From Wenyingzhuangia aestuarii (lineage in GTDB: Bacteria; Bacteroidota; Bacteroidia; Flavobacteriales; Flavobacteriaceae): 64,000 bases of DNA. A model generated the notes under the pieces. It was not told the DNA's origin and searched no databases. It worked only from the letters and a program-made list of their open reading frames with translations. A program made the translations under genes and the position numbers. The first letter of the stretch is position 1, and each line of letters starts with the position of its first letter. Below are positions 28,401 to 36,705 of this stretch, piece by piece. The stretch is from assembly GCF_011927765.1 (NCBI RefSeq), contig NZ_JAATJG010000015.1:41618-105617 (forward strand), given 5' to 3'.

Positions 28401-28528
28401 TAGTGTTTCATCAACAAGAATTAAAACAAAATACAGTAAGCACTCCATTTTTACCAACAGGAGTTTATTTGGTTAAAGTAGTAAGTCAAGGGAAATCTAC
28501 GCTAAAAAAAGTACTAGTATCTAGCTAA
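25445..28528 (+). CDS. Secreted clan GH-A glycoside hydrolase (GH42-like) with CBM-like and T9SS domains
   Basis: About 1027 residues from the ATG at 25445; a TTG six codons earlier (25427) gives a signal peptide with a more basic start and cannot be excluded. Cleavage is near LYSQ. After a helical N-terminal region, the TIM barrel carries YMLCNEPHFF, where the N-E pair is the expected acid/base (E about 277). IDKFKTWLASKH and LNTLWGTSFASF resemble GH42 galactosidases and related agarolytic families. A trimerisation-like domain follows (VVLVHNNEYITPKE, NYLDNGGTIITDA), then a beta-sandwich like a carbohydrate-binding module (about 765-935), then a T9SS sorting domain (last 75). Likely substrate: a galactose-containing marine polysaccharide. 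The family is uncertain. Confidence 0.82.
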   Translation: MILKLLKPLFYNIVFFVAPLGLYSQTLEETAQSKITELNALISQAETEGINALAEKTTVRTAEIFLEYANWDEANVAMNTDLFALVTAYKDNSSEMANLLPNFERNDVISMLDESIDFLTKLINKEYTRSTAPAVDWTQVNHTNDQLTFNGKPAFVADYTWKPKTDLLTEYHGNQDGFFLTPSYVTDENGTIRSSIINDLSAKESGAIGFIFINNKNVPSWSKTKYGENFEMRTDTYTGYDIDHPGAKEMMGHLIAGTVPYMANQKYSELGYMLCNEPHFFTQKTGDKLAWASGPVSDYTIDKFKTWLASKHTTIARLNTLWGTSFASFNEVAIEIPIDTSLKGTAMWYDWALFNMYRVTEWYQFLKIEIRKYDADAKVHLKIMPNLWTDNQRIHGIDLEALTNLSGIVGNDSGADYRHMWKDNLEWQEHYGFDWRELCMGYDFMKSIAPNKINYNTELHYLSTGRSRDLYMKPAYARATFWLAHTLGLDASQTWFWARREDGSPRNGLAVGNGYAGSNNHQPRVTNEVALTMLDLNAHSDIIMKMQRQRKPIRIFYSKTSAINKAEHMDDLFHLYEKLHFDGVSLGFVTKDVLTNQDNSLWDVVLVHNNEYITPKEQTALQNYLDNGGTIITDAISLTKNEYGESAITPLNTNNGGMLLTASSLSDYKTKAFTILDSKNSLPEITVTETNENSIKTCVWKTVKNNKGNTVLSIVNLGNTNANVSIALKNVQGQTEMLDLLKGVAIDTTQVLEPYEMLFVELTDSALTQSIVPKSPYGFENTNVFWSSGGHDVTVAGNIVDAWTQNAGFTQTSERAKEGTYSMKCDLVATAGSNPKLQTWRTNTNKEHEFTTEVADYDVKMWVYLEGDTPSGVKLSLDSQAAKPQVNFDFTTLAKNQWVQVEATSKLTSAEAIETNWFSFVMTGLKATPSAGSKIYFDEITVQKSNSLSVNKTVLEGVQIHSENKQIRVLAPAKSSVLITNMSGKVVFHQQELKQNTVSTPFLPTGVYLVKVVSQGKSTLKKVLVSS

Positions 28529-28627
28529 TTACTTGCTAGTAGTTTTAATGTTTTAAATCTACTATAAACTATTGTTTAGTTCGTTTTAAAAAGTAAAAAT
28601 CCTTAGTAGTAGCTATTAAAATGAATG

Positions 28628-28635
28628 TACATTTG
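28628..28635 (+). promoter_or_regulatory. -7 box of the MFS transporter gene
   Basis: TACATTTG fits TAnnTTTG and lies 37 bases before the start codon. Confidence 0.45.
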
Positions 28636-28672
28636 CATCGTTTAAAGTTTAAACTAACACTAGGATTTATTT

Positions 28673-29827
28673 ATGAAAAAGGAATTATTACCCTTGGCTT
28701 TAGGAGGCTTGTCTATTGGTACAACAGAGTTTGTAATGATGGGTTTGTTGCCAACTATTTCAGAATATTTTAACATTACCATTTCAGAAGCAGGTGGATT
28801 TATATCCTTATACGCATTGGGAGTGGTTATTGGAGCTCCGTTAATTGTATTCCTTTCTGGACGATTTTCGTCTAAGAATATATTAATAGGCTTAATGATT
28901 TTGTTTACCCTTTTTAACTTATTAAGCGCTTTAAGTCCTAACACTACGTTTATGTATATTTTCCGATTTTTATCGGGATTGCCACATGGAGCTTTTTTTG
29001 GTGTGGGTTCTATTGTTGCTAGTAGATTGGCTAAAAAAGGAGAAGAAGCCAAAAATATATCAATGATGTTTGCGGGTTTAACTATTGCTAATTTAGTAAT
29101 GGTGCCTTTAGGAACTTTTTTAGGTCAGGCATTTTCTTGGAGAATTACCCTTGGTATTGTTGCCTTTATAGGATTGATGACTTTACTTTCGTTATTCTTT
29201 TGGTTGCCTAATTTACCGATTAGAAAACAAACCGATATTAAAGGAGAATTGTCTTTTTTTAAAACTAAAGAAGCTTGGATTATTACTTTAATGACCGCTA
29301 TTGGTACAGGAGGTGGTTTTGCATGGTTAAGTTATATAGCTCCTTTAATGACTAAAGTAGCAGGTGTTTCTGAAAACTATTTAATGGGAGTAATGATGCT
29401 TGTAGGTTTAGGAATGTTTGTAGGAAATATTATAGGTGGTAGATTGGCAGATAAAATATCTCCTATAAAATCTTGTATTGTTTTGTTTGTAGCTATTAGT
29501 GTTAATTTATTATTGATGTTTTTATTCGCACAATATTCAATTATTGCTTTGATTTTATGTTTTACAGGAGGTGCTTGCTTTTTAGCTTTAGGTGCTCCTA
29601 TTCAGATTTTAATGATAAAAACAGCGGGAAAAGCAGAAATGGTTGCAGCTGGAGTTACGCAAGCAGCATTTAATGTAGGGAATTCATTAGGAGCATTTTT
29701 AGGAGGAGTTATTTTAACCTTTGGATTTGGTTATAAATATCCGTCTTTATTAGGAGCAGTGTTAGCCTTAATAGGGGTTGGCTTTACCTTGTTGCTCTTA
29801 AAAACAAAAAAGTCTAGAGCTGTTTAA
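28673..29827 (+). CDS. MFS transporter (AraJ/sugar-efflux type)
   Basis: A 384-residue inner-membrane protein with about 12 hydrophobic helices. The opening LALGGLSIGTTEFVMMGLLP in helix 1 and the loop FLSGRFSSKNILIG (motif A position) match the DHA1/AraJ branch of drug and sugar efflux permeases. The second-half motif A position reads GGRLADKISPIKS. The substrate is unknown. It has its own promoter box and a strong terminator; its position after the glycoside hydrolase could be accidental. Confidence 0.85.
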   Translation: MKKELLPLALGGLSIGTTEFVMMGLLPTISEYFNITISEAGGFISLYALGVVIGAPLIVFLSGRFSSKNILIGLMILFTLFNLLSALSPNTTFMYIFRFLSGLPHGAFFGVGSIVASRLAKKGEEAKNISMMFAGLTIANLVMVPLGTFLGQAFSWRITLGIVAFIGLMTLLSLFFWLPNLPIRKQTDIKGELSFFKTKEAWIITLMTAIGTGGGFAWLSYIAPLMTKVAGVSENYLMGVMMLVGLGMFVGNIIGGRLADKISPIKSCIVLFVAISVNLLLMFLFAQYSIIALILCFTGGACFLALGAPIQILMIKTAGKAEMVAAGVTQAAFNVGNSLGAFLGGVILTFGFGYKYPSLLGAVLALIGVGFTLLLLKTKKSRAV

Positions 29828-29845
29828 AAGTAAATACAGTGAATA

Positions 29846-29886
29846 ACAACAAAGCCTAGCAGTACTGCTAGGCTTTGTTGTTTTGT
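29846..29886. terminator. Bidirectional perfect-palindrome terminator
   Basis: A 32-base perfect palindrome (29848-29879, arms AACAAAGCCTAGCAGT and complement) lies between the convergent MFS and TolC genes. Confidence 0.85.
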
Positions 29887-29898
29887 ATAGAAAATGAG

Positions 29899-31221
29899 TT
29901 ATAAATTGATAGGAACTCCAAAATAAAATTCTAATACTTTAAGTTTAAAAATATAATCATATTTAGCCTTAATTACATCTGTTTCGGCATTTATATAACT
30001 GGTTTTACTTTGGTTAAACGTAAATGAATCCAAAGCCCCTACATTAAATTTTTCGGTTGCATAGTCATAAGCAAGCGTTCTGGCCTCTAAAGCCTTTATG
30101 CTTGCTTCATAGGTTTTTAAAGCTCCTTTGGTATCATTAAAAGCTTGGTATACTTTATCTCTTAAATCAAACTGAGTTTGTTTTAAATTTAGTTGTGCTT
30201 GTTCTAATTGTAGTCTAGATTTTTTAACTGCATTTTTTGTTTGAAATCTATTAAAAATAGGGATGCTTAAACTCAATCCAAAAGAATGTCCTTTGTTGCT
30301 GTCTATTTGAGTTTTAAAATCAGGAGAATTAAATAATTCTGATGTAAAGTAACTTGTATTAAAACCATAGGAACCGCTTAGGGTTGGTTGATATGCTCCT
30401 TTGGAAATTTTTATATCATTTTCTGCAATTTCAATCGCAACTTCCGATAGTTTGATGTCGTTTCTTACCGTTAAAGATTGTTTGTAAATAGCTTGTGGAC
30501 TGTTAGAGGTAATGTCTGTAGGAATTAATTCGTAAGTGTCATCAGCAATATCAAAAGCATCAAAATCTTTTAGTACCAATAAATTAAATAAACTTAGTTT
30601 AGAAATTAGAATATTGTTTTCCATGTTTACAATAGCCTTTTCTTGATCGGCCAGTGTTGCTTCTATTTCTAAAATATCTCCTTTAGGTTTTCTACCAGCT
30701 TTTACCAATTCTTTGGTTCTTTCCACTTCTTTAACGCTTAGTTCTTGTTGAATTTTTAAGGCTTTAAGAGATTCTTTGTTGAATAAAATTTGTAGAAAAG
30801 CATTGCATACATTTAGAGAAATATTATCCTTCATATCATCTAACTGATATTGTTTAGATAACAAGTTTAAGTTGGATTTATGTAGCTGTTTTATGTTTCT
30901 CATTCCATCATACAAAGTAATATTAGAACTTAGACCAAACCCAGTGCTTTGTGTGGTGGCAACTACGTTTGTATTGGTAATAGGGTCTGTGTTTAAACCT
31001 GTTCTCCAAGAATGATTGACATTGGCATTTAAATTTGGTAAAAAGTTTCCTTTTGAGGTTGATACATCAATTTTAGCAGCTTCTATTTCTAGTTCAGATT
31101 TTTGAATGGTAATGTTGTTTTCCAAAGCATAAGCCACACATTCCTTTAACGTCCATTTTTTGGTTTGAGCGTTACTAAGACAAGTACATAGAATAAGGGT
31201 GAGTAATAATTTTGTTTTCAT
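29899..31221 (-). CDS. TolC family outer-membrane efflux protein
   Basis: A 440-residue outer-membrane channel. The signal peptide ends near LSNAQ (19). The duplicated coiled-coil/beta-strand architecture is visible: WTLKECVAYALENN opens repeat one and a second helical hairpin runs from about 335 (LQLEQAQLNLKQTQFDLRDKV). It is the last gene of the efflux operon, four bases after the adaptor gene. With that adaptor and the MacB-type permeases it should form a tripartite exporter. The substrate is not predictable. Confidence 0.92.
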   Translation of the reverse strand: MKTKLLLTLILCTCLSNAQTKKWTLKECVAYALENNITIQKSELEIEAAKIDVSTSKGNFLPNLNANVNHSWRTGLNTDPITNTNVVATTQSTGFGLSSNITLYDGMRNIKQLHKSNLNLLSKQYQLDDMKDNISLNVCNAFLQILFNKESLKALKIQQELSVKEVERTKELVKAGRKPKGDILEIEATLADQEKAIVNMENNILISKLSLFNLLVLKDFDAFDIADDTYELIPTDITSNSPQAIYKQSLTVRNDIKLSEVAIEIAENDIKISKGAYQPTLSGSYGFNTSYFTSELFNSPDFKTQIDSNKGHSFGLSLSIPIFNRFQTKNAVKKSRLQLEQAQLNLKQTQFDLRDKVYQAFNDTKGALKTYEASIKALEARTLAYDYATEKFNVGALDSFTFNQSKTSYINAETDVIKAKYDYIFKLKVLEFYFGVPINL

Positions 31222-31225
31222 GTGC

Positions 31226-32350
31226 TTATTTTTTCTTTTTAGAATAGTCAGACTCTTTTCCAGTTACCTGATTCCAAACTTTAATTTTATCATCCTTAGA
31301 AATGCCTTCTGTAATTTCTACATTAATTCCATCAGAAATTCCTAGAACTACATCTTTACGTTCAAATACTTGATTTTCGGTTTCTATTTCTAAGTAAGGT
31401 TTTTCTGTTTTTCTATCGTATTGAATTAAAGATTCTTTTACGGCTAAAATATTTTCTTTTTTGTCTAAAATTAAGGCTGCATTGGCACTGTACCCTGCTC
31501 TAATATTTACATTATCTGATAAGTCTAAACTAGCTTTTATTTTAAATAACACAGCACCTTGTTCATCTATTCCTTTTGGAGCAATAAAAGTTAAGTTGGC
31601 CTTAAATTTTTGAGTGTCAATAGCACCAATAGTAACTTCTAGTGTGGTGTTTTCTTTTAATTTTCCTACTTCGGCTTCATCAACTTTTCCTTCAAAAATC
31701 ATTTTCTTTAAATCGGCAATAAAAGCAATAGTAGTACCTGCGTTAAAGTTGTTACTTTCTATTACTTGATCTCCTTGTTTTACGGGAATTTCTAAAATAG
31801 TTCCAGAAATGGTTGCTCTAATATTGGTGTTTGCAGACGAAGATCCGTTTGCAGATCCTAACTTTATAATTTGATAGTCTTTTTTTGCGTTTTCTAAATC
31901 TTGCTTAGCTTGATTGTATTGTAGTTCAGCAGTATTAAATTCTTGAGTAGCAATAATTCCTTTGTCAAATAACTGTTTGTTTCGGTTGTATTCTTTGGTC
32001 ATGTTTTCTAAACTAAGTTTGGCGTTTATAACTCTACCATTGGCACTGTTTAAAGACTGCTCGTTGGGAACAACTTTAATTTTAGCAATTAAATCTCCTT
32101 CTTTAACATACTTCCCTTCTTCCACAAAAATTTGTTCAATAATTCCAGATATTTGAGGTTTAATTTCCACTTCATCTTCTGGAATAACGGTTCCTGTAGC
32201 TACCGATTTTTTTTCGATAGTGGTGATAAAAGGAGTTTCTGTTTTAAATTCTACGGCAGATTTACTATTCTTATCTATAAAATATTTAATAACGAAACCG
32301 AAAATTCCTAGTAAGACTAGAATGATGATGATTCTGATTGTTTTTTTCAT
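31226..32350 (-). CDS. Efflux periplasmic adaptor (HlyD/MacA family)
   Basis: A 374-residue membrane-fusion protein with an N-terminal anchor helix (IRIIIILVLLGIFGFVIKY). The lipoyl half-motifs (EVEIKPQISGIIEQIFVEEGKYVKEGDLIAKI and a later IRATISGTILEIPVKQGDQV region) flank an alpha-hairpin (LSLENMTKEYNRNKQLFDKG and following). It links the inner-membrane ABC permeases to TolC. It sits in an operon with 4-27 base gaps to its neighbours. Confidence 0.92.
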   Translation of the reverse strand: MKKTIRIIIILVLLGIFGFVIKYFIDKNSKSAVEFKTETPFITTIEKKSVATGTVIPEDEVEIKPQISGIIEQIFVEEGKYVKEGDLIAKIKVVPNEQSLNSANGRVINAKLSLENMTKEYNRNKQLFDKGIIATQEFNTAELQYNQAKQDLENAKKDYQIIKLGSANGSSSANTNIRATISGTILEIPVKQGDQVIESNNFNAGTTIAFIADLKKMIFEGKVDEAEVGKLKENTTLEVTIGAIDTQKFKANLTFIAPKGIDEQGAVLFKIKASLDLSDNVNIRAGYSANAALILDKKENILAVKESLIQYDRKTEKPYLEIETENQVFERKDVVLGISDGINVEITEGISKDDKIKVWNQVTGKESDYSKKKK

Positions 32351-32377
32351 GGCTTTGTATGTATGTAATTTCTTTTG

Positions 32378-33610
32378 TTAACTGTTTAATGCTTCTATTG
32401 GGTTTACTTGCGTGGCTTTGGTTGCAGGTATTAATCCTATTAGGGTTCCTAAAATCACTAAAATTCCTACGGATATAAATATAATAGGAATGGATACAGA
32501 TGGATTTACCAAAACTGCATCTTCTCCTTGTCCCCATATTTTATCAATAACAATTAAGACCAATCCTCCTCCAAAAATTCCCAGAAAACCAGCAACTAAG
32601 GCAAGCGTTACAGCTTCTAGTATTATTTGTCTTTTAATCATTAATGGGGTTGCTCCAATAGCTCTTCTTATTCCAATTTCTTTGGTACGTTCTTTAACCG
32701 TGATTAATAAAATATTTCCAATAGCAAATACTCCAGCAATTAGTGTTGCAATTCCTACAAACCAGGTTAAAAATTGCATTCCGGTTAAGAAACCATTCAT
32801 TTTTTCAAATTCTTTTCCAAGGTTAAAACCACCAATAGCACGTGTATCTTCTGGATGAATGTTGTGTAGGTTTTTAAGTAGTAGTTTGGTGTCTATTTCT
32901 ACTTGTTTAATATCGCTATCACTTTTACCTGTCACCATCATCATTCCAATATCCTGACCGGTATTGTAAATTTGTTGAAAGGTTGTAAATGGAATGTGAA
33001 TATCTGAAGTCATTCCAATATTCCCGTTTTTAAAAACTCCAATTACAATAAAATTTATCTGATTGAGTTCTAAGTTTTCTCCTATAGGGTTTTCTTTTTT
33101 ATCAAAATATTGTTTATAAATTTCCTCGGAAATAACAATTACTTTTCTCTTTTCTGTAATATCTGTTTGGTTGATGAATCTACCTAGGGTAAGATTTTTT
33201 TTCTGCACTTTATCTAGCACCGGAAAATCTCCATTAATAGTAAAATCTCCCGATTGAAAATTTCTAATAATGGTACCGTTTCTTCTATTTCTAGGAACTA
33301 CAAATTCAATTCCGTTAATTTCTTTTTTAATGCTTTCAACATCGTTTAAATTTAAGAGTACTCTTTTTCCTTTTTGAAAACCTTGAAAAGCTTTTTCTGT
33401 GGACTGTCCCCAAATAAAAACACTATTGGTGGCAAAATCTCCAAACAATCTGTTAAAAGAATTTTCCATTCCTCTTGCACACCCTAATAGCGTAACTAAC
33501 AAGAAAATTCCCCAAGTAACTCCAATAACCGTAATAAAGGTTCGCATTTTGTTTTTGCGAACACTCTCGTATATTTCCTGCCAGGTATCTCTTTCAAATA
33601 AAAACTTCAT
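32378..33610 (-). CDS. MacB-type ABC transporter permease, copy 2
   Basis: A 410-residue FtsX/MacB permease with an N-terminal helix after DTWQEIYESVRKNKMRTF, a large periplasmic domain (about 50-270) and three C-terminal helices. TVKERTKEIGIRRAIGATPLMI is the conserved loop between helices 2 and 3, followed by LIPATKATQVNPIEAL at the end. No ATPase domain is fused. It is a neighbour and likely partner of the second permease three bases upstream, giving a heterodimer. Confidence 0.9.
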   Translation of the reverse strand: MKFLFERDTWQEIYESVRKNKMRTFITVIGVTWGIFLLVTLLGCARGMENSFNRLFGDFATNSVFIWGQSTEKAFQGFQKGKRVLLNLNDVESIKKEINGIEFVVPRNRRNGTIIRNFQSGDFTINGDFPVLDKVQKKNLTLGRFINQTDITEKRKVIVISEEIYKQYFDKKENPIGENLELNQINFIVIGVFKNGNIGMTSDIHIPFTTFQQIYNTGQDIGMMMVTGKSDSDIKQVEIDTKLLLKNLHNIHPEDTRAIGGFNLGKEFEKMNGFLTGMQFLTWFVGIATLIAGVFAIGNILLITVKERTKEIGIRRAIGATPLMIKRQIILEAVTLALVAGFLGIFGGGLVLIVIDKIWGQGEDAVLVNPSVSIPIIFISVGILVILGTLIGLIPATKATQVNPIEALNS

Positions 33611-33613
33611 ATG

Positions 33614-34843
33614 TTATTCGTCTCTTAGTGCTACAATGGGTTTTATTCTAGAAGCCCTTTTGGCAGGCACATAACCTGCTATACAACCAGAAATAACCAA
33701 GGTAATCATAGCTCCTATAATAATAGAAGTATCTACACTTGGATCTGTAATAAAATATTTTTCTAAACTGTTTCCTATTAATTTTACGGAGCCAAGACCT
33801 ATTAAAATTCCAGCATAACCCGCAATAGAGGTAATGGTGATAGATTCTAATAAGATTAACGCTACAATAGATTTTGGAGAAGCCCCTAGTACTTTTCTAA
33901 CCCCTAACTCTTTTGTACGTTCACTAACCACATAAATCATAATGTTGCTAATTCCTACAATTCCAGCAATTAGAGTTCCAAAGCCAATAAAAAAGATTAA
34001 TACAGTTAAAACCATCATCATCATGTTGGTTTTTTTAACAGATTCTGCAACGTTTCGTACCCTAATTGCACTTTGATCGTTTGGAGAAATAACCAGTAAT
34101 TCTTTTAATTGAGTCTGTAACGATTCGCTAAAAGCAACTACCTCTGGGTAGCTCATGTTTTTATTGTAGGTTAAAGATATTTGATTGACATAATCGTTAT
34201 TAGCATATAAGGTTTGGGCTGTACTTAATGGAATGTAAATGATTCTTTCGGCATTGTCATCTCCTTCTTTGCTAAAGACTCCCACAACCTTAAAATTAAT
34301 GCCTTGTAGGTTGATGTATTTTCCAATGGCATTTTTGGTTTTAAACAAATCGTTTTTAACCAATTGTCCTATAACAGCTGTTTTTTTGTTTTGATGAATG
34401 TCGCTAATGTTTATAAAACGACCTTCACTTAATTTATAGGTATCAATAAATTGATCATCGGGTAAGACTGCATTTATAGCATAGTTGTTTTTGTGATGCT
34501 GATAACTAACATTAAAATTCTTATTGATTTTAGAAGATAAGTAGTCAACTTTGTTTCCATTAATATCTTTAATTGCTTTAGTTTCTTTGTTGCTTAAATG
34601 TATTTTTCTTCCTGATTTTTTTCCTTTGTAAGGAATAGAAGTTTTACCAGAATAAATATGAATTGCGTTTGGAGTGTTGTTTACAAAAAAACTAGAAAAT
34701 GTATTTTGGAGTCCGTTTGAAATTCCAAATAGTAGCGTGAATATTAGAATGGCAAAAGTAATGGTAAAACCAGAAAGGATACTTCTTAATTTGTTTTTAC
34801 GAATGCTTTGGAAAATTTCGGACCATAAATCTCTGTCAAACAT
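33614..34843 (-). CDS. MacB-type ABC transporter permease, copy 1
   Basis: A 409-residue permease with the same plan as the gene that follows it: a start like DLWSEIFQSIRKNKLRSILSG, a periplasmic MacB-like core domain, and VVSERTKELGVRKVLGASP in the C-terminal helical bundle, ending VPAKRASRIKPIVALR. The two proteins are clearly paralogous but diverged. It lies four bases after the ATPase gene. Confidence 0.9.
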   Translation of the reverse strand: MFDRDLWSEIFQSIRKNKLRSILSGFTITFAILIFTLLFGISNGLQNTFSSFFVNNTPNAIHIYSGKTSIPYKGKKSGRKIHLSNKETKAIKDINGNKVDYLSSKINKNFNVSYQHHKNNYAINAVLPDDQFIDTYKLSEGRFINISDIHQNKKTAVIGQLVKNDLFKTKNAIGKYINLQGINFKVVGVFSKEGDDNAERIIYIPLSTAQTLYANNDYVNQISLTYNKNMSYPEVVAFSESLQTQLKELLVISPNDQSAIRVRNVAESVKKTNMMMMVLTVLIFFIGFGTLIAGIVGISNIMIYVVSERTKELGVRKVLGASPKSIVALILLESITITSIAGYAGILIGLGSVKLIGNSLEKYFITDPSVDTSIIIGAMITLVISGCIAGYVPAKRASRIKPIVALRDE

Positions 34844-34847
34844 ATTT

Positions 34848-35543
34848 TTATACGTTTACATTAGATTTTACAGCATCATCGCTCATAATTACACCGTCTT
34901 TTAACCTAATAATTCTATTGGTTTGTAAAGCAACATCTTCCTCGTGTGTAATAATAACAACCGTCATCCCTTCTTTATTGATGTTTTTTAACAACTCCAT
35001 TGTTGTTTGCGTTGTTACAGAATCTAGTGCACCTGTAGGCTCATCAGCTAAAATAATTTTAGGTTGTGTAACCAAAGCTCTAGCAATGGCAACACGTTGT
35101 TTTTGACCTCCAGATAATTCGTTAGGTAGGTGAGTGGCCCAAGGTTTTAAGCCCACTTTGTCTAAATATTCTAAGGCTATTTTTTGACGTTCTTTTTTGT
35201 TGTATCCTCCTTTGTAATACAAAGGTAGCGCAACATTTTCTACCGCTGTTTTGTAGGAGATTAAATTAAAAGATTGAAAAATAAATCCGATAAAGTGATT
35301 TCTTAATAATGCAGCCTTGGTTTCGTTTAAATCTTTTATGATTTCATTGTTTAATTTGTAAAGTCCCTCATCATGAGTATCTAACAAACCAATAATATTT
35401 AAAAAAGTAGATTTTCCAGAACCAGAGGAACCCATAATAGAAATAAACTCACCTTCTTTAACATGAAGATTAATTCCCTTTAGTACGTGTAAAGAATCAT
35501 TCCCTACTTTGTAAGATTTGTGTAGGTTTTCTATCTGAATCAT
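34848..35543 (-). CDS. ABC transporter ATP-binding protein (MacB/LolD type)
   Basis: A 231-residue stand-alone nucleotide-binding domain. Walker A is GSSGSGKS (38-45), the signature is LSGGQKQR, Walker B is ILADEPTGALD with an intact catalytic glutamate, and the H-loop is IITHEED. It is the first gene of the five-gene efflux operon that continues with two permeases, an adaptor and a TolC protein. It powers type VII ABC 'mechanotransmission' export. Confidence 0.93.
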   Translation of the reverse strand: MIQIENLHKSYKVGNDSLHVLKGINLHVKEGEFISIMGSSGSGKSTFLNIIGLLDTHDEGLYKLNNEIIKDLNETKAALLRNHFIGFIFQSFNLISYKTAVENVALPLYYKGGYNKKERQKIALEYLDKVGLKPWATHLPNELSGGQKQRVAIARALVTQPKIILADEPTGALDSVTTQTTMELLKNINKEGMTVVIITHEEDVALQTNRIIRLKDGVIMSDDAVKSNVNV

Positions 35544-35602
35544 AGTGTTTATTTTTCAGTACTAAATATAATCATTAATTAACATTTATAGCTGTTTTAG
35601 GG

Positions 35603-35992
35603 CTACGAATCTATTTGTTCTGGGTTAGGATTGTTTTTCCATGTCCAAGCAATTTTTATAATGATTAGCAATGCAATTACCTCAATACTAGCACAAATTA
35701 AATAGTGGGGGAGTAAACTTCCTCCTCCAATCACAAAAATGATGGTTATAAAACCTGCAATCATATTCAACTTACGGTTTATAGAAAAGCTTAAAGATTT
35801 AGAAAAATAAATCATTAAAATGGGAATGTTGGTAAGAACGGCTGCAATTGCCATGGTAGAGGTTACTTCTCCTAGAATATCATCAAGTGTATTTTTATTG
35901 ACAAGCTCTACCATAATAGATAAAACATCGGCAAACAGTAAATTCATCATTACTATAATCCATAAGGTTGATAGTTTGTTTTGTGTTTTCAT
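35603..35992 (-). CDS. Small membrane protein (DUF6326-like)
   Basis: A 129-residue protein with four hydrophobic helices (about 10-28, 45-62, 75-95 and 98-118) and short charged tails. The start at 35992 (MKTQNKLSTLWIIVMMN) is preferred; the frame extends upstream to 36040 but that would overlap the preceding gene, which ends at 36003. The pattern resembles DUF6326 membrane proteins. No function is known. It follows the outer-membrane protein gene by ten bases. Confidence 0.72.
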   Translation of the reverse strand: MKTQNKLSTLWIIVMMNLLFADVLSIMVELVNKNTLDDILGEVTSTMAIAAVLTNIPILMIYFSKSLSFSINRKLNMIAGFITIIFVIGGGSLLPHYLICASIEVIALLIIIKIAWTWKNNPNPEQIDS

Positions 35993-36002
35993 AGGTTTAG
36001 TT

Positions 36003-36617
36003 TTAAAAATTATAACCAAAATGCAATTCAGGTTCTCCAAAAAAGAATTTAGAATATTTACGGTCTTGTGCTTTAAAAGAATTGGACATTTGGGTGTGGT
36101 ATGGTCTGTGTGTTATAGCTATGGAAGGTTCTATAAAAAAACTGTTTTTAAAAAGTTTAACATGATAACCTAATCTATAGGTGTTAAATATTTGAAAACC
36201 TTTGTCTATTTTAGTTCCTTCGGTATTTACAAAAGATTGCCAAGCACTCATTACATGAACTCCGGTATACAATCCTTTCCACCAAAAATGTTGGTAAGCC
36301 AAAGCAAATCCTTTTTCACGAATATAACCTGGAAAGTTTTCATTGGGATCTTCAAAAGAGTCACCATATGGAAGGCCTAAAGGTTGATGGTATTTCCAAG
36401 TCTTAAGTTCTATAGAAACAACATCTTTTTCGGTTATACGATAACCAATGTTGAGCTGTATAAAATCTGGCTTTTCATCGGGAAATAAGTTTCCTAACAT
36501 AGCAAAGGTACTTCCAACAAAACATTCTTTGTAGTTAAGGTCTTGTTTATGGTATTGTGCTGATACGTGCAAAGTGCTAAAAAAAAGAAATGCGAGAATA
36601 ATGTTTTTGTTTTTCAT
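36003..36617 (-). CDS. Putative outer-membrane beta-barrel protein
   Basis: A 204-residue protein with a signal peptide (NIILAFLFFSTLHVSAQ, cleavage near 21). The mature part alternates aromatic and polar residues (IQLNIGYRI, FALAYQHFWW, RLGYHVKLFK) and ends with LHFGYNF, a terminal aromatic that suits barrel insertion by BAM. The family is not recognised. It probably forms one transcript with the small membrane protein downstream. Confidence 0.65.
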   Translation of the reverse strand: MKNKNIILAFLFFSTLHVSAQYHKQDLNYKECFVGSTFAMLGNLFPDEKPDFIQLNIGYRITEKDVVSIELKTWKYHQPLGLPYGDSFEDPNENFPGYIREKGFALAYQHFWWKGLYTGVHVMSAWQSFVNTEGTKIDKGFQIFNTYRLGYHVKLFKNSFFIEPSIAITHRPYHTQMSNSFKAQDRKYSKFFFGEPELHFGYNF

Positions 36618-36705
36618 AAAAATAGAATTTAATATGAGAACAAAAATAAATTGAGTGTGAGGAAAGATTCATTCACTTAAGGTAATAAAGAATCTGTTTT
36701 TTAGG

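Noticed and set aside
15415..28528. A polysaccharide utilisation locus joining the sulfatase and the GH-A hydrolase
   Set aside because: The two are 8 kb apart with purB, mnmA and other housekeeping genes between, on opposite strands, and no SusC/SusD pair is present; only a loose functional link is kept.
32412..32858. 148-codon open frame on the plus strand
   Set aside because: Antisense to the MacB-type permease; its proline/isoleucine-rich product mirrors the codon pattern of the real gene.
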